Shown one piece after another: positions 57,698-64,000 of a stretch of DNA of 64,000 nucleotides. Source of the DNA: an uncultured Oscillospiraceae bacterium (GTDB lineage Bacteria; Bacillota; Clostridia; Oscillospirales; Oscillospiraceae); NCBI GenBank assembly GCA_905233385.1, contig CAJOEH010000006.1, positions 71,313 to 135,312 on the forward strand, read 5' to 3'. The notes under the pieces were generated by a model. That model had not been told where the DNA came from. It did no database searches and saw nothing but the letters and a program-made list of their open reading frames with translations. The position numbers were made by a program, and so were the translations under genes. Each line of letters starts with the position of its first letter. Positions within the stretch are counted from its first letter, which is position 1.

Positions 57698-58635
57698 CGA
57701 AGAACGGATCGCTGTACCCCGGTCGGACCGGCCTGCGGCTGACCCTCGTGGGGCTGGGCGACGTCGGCGGCACCCTGCTGACCGCCCTGAAGCTGCTTGG
57801 CGACGAGATTGACGAGATCGGTATTTATGACCCCTATGAGCCGCTGATCGACCGCTACTGCATGGAGCTCGGGCAGGTGCTCGAGCGCCCGTCGCCGAAG
57901 ATCGTGCGCCGCGCGCCGGAAGCCCTGTTCGACTGCAACGTCTTCCTCTTCGCCGCCTCGCAGGGCGTTCCGCCGGTCGGCGCGGAGGGCGACGTGCGCA
58001 TGGCGCAGTTTGCAGGCAACCGCGAGCTTCTGAAAAAGTATACAAGACAGGCGAGAGATACCGAATTTTCCGGCCTGTTCTGTCAGGTCTCCGACCCGGT
58101 CGACCTGCTCTGTCAGTGCGTCTATTGGCAGTCGAATTCGGACGAAAACGGCGCGTTTGACGGGCGCGGCCTGCGCAGGGAGCAGATCGTCGGTTTCGGT
58201 CTCGGCGTGATGGCGGCGCGGGCGCAGTACTACGCGCGGCAGCGGGGGCTTGATCCGGAAAAGATCGCCGCCTTCGGCCCGCACGGCGCGGGGCTCGTGG
58301 TCGCGAACGATCTTGAAAACTATGACGACGAATTATCCCGTGCGCTGACGGCGCAGACCGTGGAAGCCAACAGGGAAGTGCGCGCGCTTGGCTTCAAACC
58401 CTATATCGCGCCCGCGCTGTCCTCCGCGTGCATCAGCCTTTTGAACCTGATGCGCGGGCGGCCGTTTTACGGCGCGATCCCGACGGACGGCGTTTGGTTC
58501 GGTACGTCGGCAAAGTGGACGGAGCGCGGCGCCGCGCCGCTGTACGACGTTTCGGCGCTGCCGCCGCTGCTGCGCGGCAGAATCGAGGCCGCCATTCGGG
58601 AATTGAAGGAGTGGGAACCGCAATGCAAAACCTGA
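57694..58635 (+). CDS. Lactate/malate dehydrogenase-like NAD-binding protein
   Basis: RLTLVGLGDVGGTLLTALKLLGDEIDEIGIYDPYEPLIDRYCMELGQV; overlaps the upstream gene by ATGA. Confidence 0.75.
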   Translation: MTKNGSLYPGRTGLRLTLVGLGDVGGTLLTALKLLGDEIDEIGIYDPYEPLIDRYCMELGQVLERPSPKIVRRAPEALFDCNVFLFAASQGVPPVGAEGDVRMAQFAGNRELLKKYTRQARDTEFSGLFCQVSDPVDLLCQCVYWQSNSDENGAFDGRGLRREQIVGFGLGVMAARAQYYARQRGLDPEKIAAFGPHGAGLVVANDLENYDDELSRALTAQTVEANREVRALGFKPYIAPALSSACISLLNLMRGRPFYGAIPTDGVWFGTSAKWTERGAAPLYDVSALPPLLRGRIEAAIRELKEWEPQCKT

Positions 58636-59693
58636 CGATCCTCTCCTGCGGTCGTAACGACCGTTTAGAGCGGCTGCTTTCCGACATTCCCGCACTCAAC
58701 GGTGCGGAACGAATCGACGCGGCCGCGATCGGCGCGCACGACCTGCGCGGCAGACGACTGCTCTTCACCGTCGCGGTCGACGCTTACGGCGAGGACGCGG
58801 CGCTGTGCGAACTGCTCCGCTTCCTGCGGTCACACCCCGACTGCCTGCACGGGGCGACGGCCGCCGTGATCATCGACGGCGCGACCGAGCTGGACACAAA
58901 GGACATCGCGCGGCGGCTGATCTTCGCCGCGAATTTCGCCGGCTGCGCCTTTCCGGGGAAACCCCTCGTGGAGGCGACCGGCTCCCTGCAAAACCTTGCC
59001 GTCCTGCAAAAGAAGAACGGCCTGCCGGGCCTGGACGAGACCTATCGCTTCGCCGTTTCTGCCCTGCTGGAGCGGCTGCTTTCGGAAGAACCGGTCAAAA
59101 AAGACCGCCCGAAGCTGCTGGTGCTGCACGCCTCGGACCGCGAGACCTCCAACACCCTCGCGCTGGGCGAACTCGTCACACGGCAGCTTCCGGACTTCGA
59201 GATCGAAACGATCTCCCTTCGCAACGGCACGATCCACGACTGCCGCGGCTGTTCGTACACGATCTGCTCGCATTTCGCGGCGCAGAGCAGCTGCTTTTAC
59301 GGCGGCGCGATGGTGGACGAGGTCATCCCCGCTGTGCTGAACGCGGACGCGCTGCTCCTGCTCTGCCCGAACTACAACGACGCGGTCGGCGCGAATATCA
59401 CGGCGTTCATCAACCGCCTGACCGGACTGACCGTCAGCAACGCCCTCTACGGGCGCAGTCTGTACGCCGTCGTCGTCTCCGGCTATTCCGGCGGCGATCT
59501 GGTGGCGCAGCAGCTTTTAGGCGCGCTGTGTCTCAACAAGGCGCTGTCCCTGCCGCCGCGCTTCTGCCTGATCAAGACCGCGAACGATCCCGGTACGGCA
59601 CTGCAGCTCCCGGGCATTGCAGAGGAAACGCAGGCCTTCGCCGCCGCGATCCGCGCCAGACTGAAATGTGCTGCCATGAACCAAAACTGCTGA
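58623..59693 (+). CDS. NADPH-dependent FMN reductase/flavodoxin-like protein
   Basis: LLVLHASDRETSNTLALGELV...CRGCSYTICSHFAAQSSCFYGGAMVDEVIPAVLNADALLLLCPNYNDAVGANITAFINRL. Confidence 0.8.
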   Translation: MQNLTILSCGRNDRLERLLSDIPALNGAERIDAAAIGAHDLRGRRLLFTVAVDAYGEDAALCELLRFLRSHPDCLHGATAAVIIDGATELDTKDIARRLIFAANFAGCAFPGKPLVEATGSLQNLAVLQKKNGLPGLDETYRFAVSALLERLLSEEPVKKDRPKLLVLHASDRETSNTLALGELVTRQLPDFEIETISLRNGTIHDCRGCSYTICSHFAAQSSCFYGGAMVDEVIPAVLNADALLLLCPNYNDAVGANITAFINRLTGLTVSNALYGRSLYAVVVSGYSGGDLVAQQLLGALCLNKALSLPPRFCLIKTANDPGTALQLPGIAEETQAFAAAIRARLKCAAMNQNC

Positions 59694-59808
59694 CAATTTG
59701 GAGTTGGAAGAACGCTATATTCTTTACGGAAATCCGACATTTCTTGATAAGTATACTCAATTCCTCGAAACGCTGCATAAACACCGCCGTTTCTTTGAAC
59801 TCCTGACG

Positions 59809-59846
59809 CGAGCCGATGAACTGTAACGCTTATCGGCTCGTTTTTG
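59809..59846 (+). terminator. Terminator
   Basis: cgagccgatgaactgtaacgcttatcggctcgtttttg. Confidence 0.75.
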
Positions 59847-59850
59847 TCGT

Positions 59851-59925
59851 TCAAAGATCGTCAATGATTGAGCAAACAATAGTGCAGTATGGGTCAATGC
59901 GCCGCACGATTCCGGTTGCTTTCAT
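59851..59925 (-). pseudogene. Second truncated spoVT-like 5' end
   Basis: MKATGIVRRID then PYCTIVCSIIDDL stop; upstream ~75 bp nearly identical to the spoVT upstream region at 51251-51320. Confidence 0.8.
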
Positions 59926-60217
59926 ATCGTAAACTCTCCTTTGCTGATCTTTCTTGCGTTTCTATTGTCTGCAAACAAAGGGGAATTATGCAGCCGCGCG
60001 AGGATGGGATGATGAGATGGAGCGGCGCCGCTGATTTCTTCGGCAAATGCGGCAGCAGATGATGCGCTGAAATGATTCGGCAGACGAAGATTCGGATTTG
60101 CGATCAAAAGCAGCGGCGATTGCATTTTCACGGGGCTGGCAGTATAATCAGTACAGAGCAGCTGCTTCGCAGAGGAAAAACAACACGACATATCGGGCTT
60201 TAGAGGAGAAAGAGTCA

Positions 60218-60826
60218 ATGGATTTGAACAAAACGATCGCAAAAGTCGGCGCGGGGATCGTAACGGCGACAGTTTTTCTGTTTGCGCTGTTTTTGATCAT
60301 CAACGATCCTGCGGGATACTACTATGTGTGCCTGATCCTGCCGCTCGGGTTTCTTATGATGACGGCAGGCCTTCACAACGAATGCAAAAACGACCGCAAG
60401 GTCGCCGCGAATATCGGTTTGATCCTTGCGGCGGTGTACGGTACGTTTGCTATGCTGGTCTACTTTACACAACTGACCACAGTACACAACGAACAGCTGA
60501 CCGAACAGGCGGCAAAGCTGTTGGAATTCGGCAGGTTCGGGCTGATCTTCAACTATGACCTGCTCGGCTACGGTATCATGGCGCTTTCGACTTTCTTCAC
60601 AGGGCTTTCGATGAAGGCAAAGAACAAAGCGGACAAGTGGCTCAAAGCGCTTATGATGATACACGGAGCGTTCTTCTTCAGCTGTACGTTTATGCCGATG
60701 ACGGGAATGTTCTCAAAGATGTCGTCCGGCGGCGACGGCCTCGGCGGAAGGCTCGCGCTTGTTGCGTGGTGCGTGTATTTTCTCCCTGTCGGAATCCTGT
60801 CTTTTCTTCATTTCAGAAAAAGATGA
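60218..60826 (+). CDS. Multi-TM membrane protein
   Basis: Start MDLNKTIAKVGAGIVTATVFLFALFLIIND; several hydrophobic segments; aggag RBS. Confidence 0.75.
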   Translation: MDLNKTIAKVGAGIVTATVFLFALFLIINDPAGYYYVCLILPLGFLMMTAGLHNECKNDRKVAANIGLILAAVYGTFAMLVYFTQLTTVHNEQLTEQAAKLLEFGRFGLIFNYDLLGYGIMALSTFFTGLSMKAKNKADKWLKALMMIHGAFFFSCTFMPMTGMFSKMSSGGDGLGGRLALVAWCVYFLPVGILSFLHFRKR

Positions 60827-60860
60827 AATAAAGCGGATGAATAAGGCGTGAGGTTTTCGG

Positions 60861-61283
60861 ATGGAGAAACTGACAGAGAATATGATCCGTTGGGCTGAAA
60901 GCAAACTTGGCAGCCCAGAGTATGCAGGCTGGTGTCTTGCGTTTATCGAGGACGCGCTTGAAATCAGCAATCAAATCGAAATATTCGGCGGAGATTCCGC
61001 GAAGGAATCCTGCGAGATGTACAAGGACGCGCTGCGGGACGGCGTTCCGGAGCGAGGCGCGTTCGTATTCTACGACTGCCTGTGTCCGGGCGAAAACGGC
61101 CCGGTCAACTGGGGGCATTGCGGCGTCAGTCTCGGGGACGGCCGGGTGATCCACGCGTGGGACAAAGTCCGGATCGACGACTATCCGGCGATCGAAAAGC
61201 TGACGGCCCTGACCGGAGATCATCCGAAATACCTTGGCTGGGTGCCGCTTGAACGCGTATTAAATCAAAAACCGAGCGTGTAA
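60861..61283 (+). CDS. NlpC/P60 or CHAP-like amidase-type protein
   Basis: YAGWCLAFIEDAL...GAFVFYDCLCPGENGPVNWGHCGVSLGDGRVIHAWDKVRIDDY. Confidence 0.7.
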   Translation: MEKLTENMIRWAESKLGSPEYAGWCLAFIEDALEISNQIEIFGGDSAKESCEMYKDALRDGVPERGAFVFYDCLCPGENGPVNWGHCGVSLGDGRVIHAWDKVRIDDYPAIEKLTALTGDHPKYLGWVPLERVLNQKPSV

Positions 61284-61314
61284 TTTCACAAATCGATATT
61301 TATAGGGGGCGAGC

Positions 61315-61809
61315 ATGATGTTGGAATTACTGAAAGTGAGATTTTCAGAACAAAAGAAACTTCATCCGGATTTGGAATGGTCTGAGGTGGAGCAGAGGCT
61401 GCGCGAGGTTCCTGCTGCCATCACGATTTTGCAAAAAATGGAGGAAAGCGGCGGTGAGCCTGACACCATAGGGTATGACGAAAAGACGGGGAAACTCATT
61501 TTCTGTGACTGTGCAAAGGAATCGCCCGTCGGGCGCAGGAGCCTGTGCTATGACGAAAAGGCGTTGCATAGCCGCGCTAAAAACCCGCCGTCAAGCAGCG
61601 CCGAACGGAAAGCGAAAGAGATCGGCATATCGATGATGACAGAGGAACTCTATCGTCGACTGCAAAGTCTCGGCTCATTTGATCTGAAAACGTCAAGCTG
61701 GATCGCTACGCCGGAGGATATCCGCAGCAAGGGCGGCGCGTTGTTCTGCGAACGGCGCTATGATACCGTTTTTACTTTTCACATGTCTGAACACCGGACT
61801 CAACGATAA
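61315..61809 (+). CDS. DUF4256-like/hypothetical protein
   Basis: 164-aa ORF with RBS-like gggggcg; SGGEPDTIGYDEKTGKLIFCDCAKESPVGRRSLCYDEKAL. Confidence 0.65.
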   Translation: MMLELLKVRFSEQKKLHPDLEWSEVEQRLREVPAAITILQKMEESGGEPDTIGYDEKTGKLIFCDCAKESPVGRRSLCYDEKALHSRAKNPPSSSAERKAKEIGISMMTEELYRRLQSLGSFDLKTSSWIATPEDIRSKGGALFCERRYDTVFTFHMSEHRTQR

Positions 61810-62070
61810 AACTCCTGCAATTTATGGGACTGAAACATTGACAAATTCCGGTTTGCAGAGATGAATGGAAAGAAGCGGGCTGTGTGAAATCACATTGAAA
61901 AGGACGATGCTCCGGCGGAGCGTCGTCCTTTTGCGTATCTTGGCGGAAATATCTCTTGTAATTCCTGCGGTTTTTCGGTATGATAACAATAGTATAATGC
62001 ACGATTATGGCCCTGCGCAAACCGCCGCGGCCGGACGCTGCGACGATATTTCAGAATGGAGACACAGCCC

Positions 62071-64000
62071 ATGAAAAAGCGACTTCTTTCCATCCTCCTT
62101 GCGCTCGCCCTCTTCGCCACCCTCCTTCCTGCGGTGACGCTGCGGGGCGCTGCCGACACGATTGTCGGATACCACAGCACAGACGGCCAGACCTGGACGT
62201 CGTATACCAACACGACTTCTCTGATCAATACGATCCAGAAGCAAAACGGCACGCACTACGTGCGAATGGAAGCGGACTGGAATCTGAAATCGACGATCAG
62301 TGACCGCATCACCATCAATTCCTCCGCCGACGTCACGATCTATATGCAGGGGCACGTCATCGACCGCGGACTGACCAGCCAAGGCGCTTACGGAAACGTA
62401 TTTCTCGTCGAAGCAGGCGCAGCTCTCGTCCTGGACGGCGGAACAGCGGCGGAACAAGAGACGCGGCATCTGGATGGCAGCAATCAGCCCACGGTCAAGG
62501 GCTACAACGTCAGCACCGCCAGTCCCGGCACGCTGACGACGCTGACCGGCGCGAATGAGGTCAAAGGCGCGGTCCTCACCGGCGCCTACACGAAGCAGGA
62601 CGGCGGCTTGTTCGGAGCAGGCGCGTCCTATTACGGCGGTGCGATCCAGATGCTCGGGGAAGACACCTCGGTCAGGCTGATCAACGTGACGGTCGTCGGC
62701 AACCGGACGAATTTCGGCGGCGGCGCGATCAACGTGGACAACACGGGAAACACGGTCACGCTGGAAAACAGCAGGCTGATCTATAACTACGCCGGCGAAC
62801 ACGGCGGCGGCATCCGTATGAACGGCACCCAGTTCGACAGCATTCTGAACGCCTACACCTGCACCCTGAACATGACGAACAGCGCCATCAGCAACAACTA
62901 CTCCGGGCGAAACGGCGGCGGCGTCGAAACGGACGCCGTGTTGACGCTGAAAGGCGACGGAAACAGTTATATTTCCGACAACGTCTGCGCCGGGTACAAC
63001 AACGGCAGCAATTACGGCGGCGGCGGAGGCATCGACGTTTATAAAGGCGCGGCCTCGATCAGCGGCGTCATCATCGACAACAACAAGACGAACAGCTATC
63101 AGGGCGGCGGCATTCTGCTCGAAGGCTCCGCCGACAGCGAGATCAAAAACTGCATAATTACAAACAATACGGCTGCGGGCAGTTACGGCAAGGGCGGCGG
63201 CGTGTTCCTGAAATACGGCGGCAGCACGATCTCGGATTGCACGATTACCGGCAACAGCGCCGGTACGGGCGGCGGCGTGTATCTCGACAGCGCGGACACC
63301 GACGCGACCGTGAATCTCGGCGGCATGCTGAACATCTCCGGAAACACGACCTCGAATCTCTATCTCTCCGCCGGTACCTATCTCAGCCCGAGCCAGAACG
63401 GCTCGTCCGTCATCGGCATCACCGCGGCAGGCATCAGCGGCGACCGGCAGCTAAGCAAGGACGCCGGGACCTATCCCACTTCCCCCTACGTCTACGACGG
63501 CGGCGGATACGGCTTTCAATGGTTCAACGATCCGACGGACGCGCGGTATCGCTACCTTTATATCGTTACCTCCGGGGCGGACACGATGCCCGCAGAACAG
63601 TCGATTGCGCTCGATTATGCGGAGGAAGTCAGCGGCGGGTACAACAACGGCGCGTACAAGCTCATCAAGGCGGCGTATTCCACCTCCTCGGCGGCGGATT
63701 CCCTGAACGAAAACGACGCGGTCTGTTTCTATTCCGACGGCTATTTCTTCGACGATCCCACGGCGTACAACGAGCATCTTGCTTCCATGTCCATGGCGCT
63801 GGTGACCGCCGGCTTTACGACCAACTGGGGCGGCCTGAATACGCAGTATTATACCGGGACTACGCCGGACGACCCGCTGACCGCGGTGCGCTACAACAAC
63901 AAGCACGCCCATATTCGCCAGCTTCTTTCCAACCTCGGCTTCGCCGACGCGGCTTTCTACGCCAGTGAGATGGAGCTCTCCGAGCCCATGATGGACACGA
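62071..64000 (+). CDS. Secreted right-handed beta-helix surface protein, possibly with a lipase-like C-terminal region; truncated by window end
   Basis: MKKRLLSILLALALFATLLPAVTLRGA signal peptide; parallel beta-helix repeats (NNYSGRNGGGVETDAVLTL, NNTAAGSYGKGGGVFLKYGGSTISDCTITGNSAGTGGGVYL). Open to window end, so absent from the ORF track. Confidence 0.88.
   Translation, partial: MKKRLLSILLALALFATLLPAVTLRGAADTIVGYHSTDGQTWTSYTNTTSLINTIQKQNGTHYVRMEADWNLKSTISDRITINSSADVTIYMQGHVIDRGLTSQGAYGNVFLVEAGAALVLDGGTAAEQETRHLDGSNQPTVKGYNVSTASPGTLTTLTGANEVKGAVLTGAYTKQDGGLFGAGASYYGGAIQMLGEDTSVRLINVTVVGNRTNFGGGAINVDNTGNTVTLENSRLIYNYAGEHGGGIRMNGTQFDSILNAYTCTLNMTNSAISNNYSGRNGGGVETDAVLTLKGDGNSYISDNVCAGYNNGSNYGGGGGIDVYKGAASISGVIIDNNKTNSYQGGGILLEGSADSEIKNCIITNNTAAGSYGKGGGVFLKYGGSTISDCTITGNSAGTGGGVYLDSADTDATVNLGGMLNISGNTTSNLYLSAGTYLSPSQNGSSVIGITAAGISGDRQLSKDAGTYPTSPYVYDGGGYGFQWFNDPTDARYRYLYIVTSGADTMPAEQSIALDYAEEVSGGYNNGAYKLIKAAYSTSSAADSLNENDAVCFYSDGYFFDDPTAYNEHLASMSMALVTAGFTTNWGGLNTQYYTGTTPDDPLTAVRYNNKHAHIRQLLSNLGFADAAFYASEMELSEPMMDT

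Noticed and set aside
57313-58635. Full-length 440-aa ORF start for the dehydrogenase-like gene
   Set aside because: The N-terminal 127 aa overlap the end of the upstream giant gene in another frame; start at 57694 fits ATGA coupling.

Overview
The window is a high-GC Firmicutes/Clostridia-like (probably Oscillospirales) chromosome carrying one large integrated element. The flanks (about 1-18.7 kb and 51.2-64 kb) hold core genes: VanZ-like protein, metG, an aminotransferase, metK with a SAM-I riboswitch, an M23 peptidase, three SLH/BspA-type surface proteins, an ECF sigma factor with a DUF4367 protein, an XRE-TPR regulator, glutamate dehydrogenase, a 1546-aa HD/HEAT/nucleotidyltransferase/PRTase-like fusion and a beta-helix surface protein running off the end.

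Main finding: the sporulation gene spoVT is split by a ~32.4 kb element (18762-51158). The 5' part of spoVT (MKATGIVRRIDDLGRVVIPKEIRRTLRIREGDP) is at 51250-51151. The 3' part (LEIYTEKDGEVIFKKYSP...) is at 18762-18319, fused in frame to the C-terminus of the element's large serine recombinase. Both junctions share the 8-bp core GCGGGTCA. Joining the element ends recreates a large-serine-recombinase-like attP with 12-bp perfect inverted arms around that core. Precise excision would restore a 180-aa SpoVT, so this is a candidate skin-like, sporulation-gene-interrupting integrative mobilizable element.

Cargo: MobV relaxase, P4-type primase/helicase, sigma factor, a graspetide-like RiPP operon, Gabija, a restriction-modification supercluster (two C5-methyltransferases, Vsr, HNH, PD-(D/E)XK nuclease, C-protein), AbiTii, Fic, an SLOG protein, a Vat-like acetyltransferase, and an acyl-CoA synthetase behind a putative attenuator RNA. 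A ~650-bp hairpin-dense noncoding array lies in the middle. All family names come from reading the translated sequence; no database search was run.
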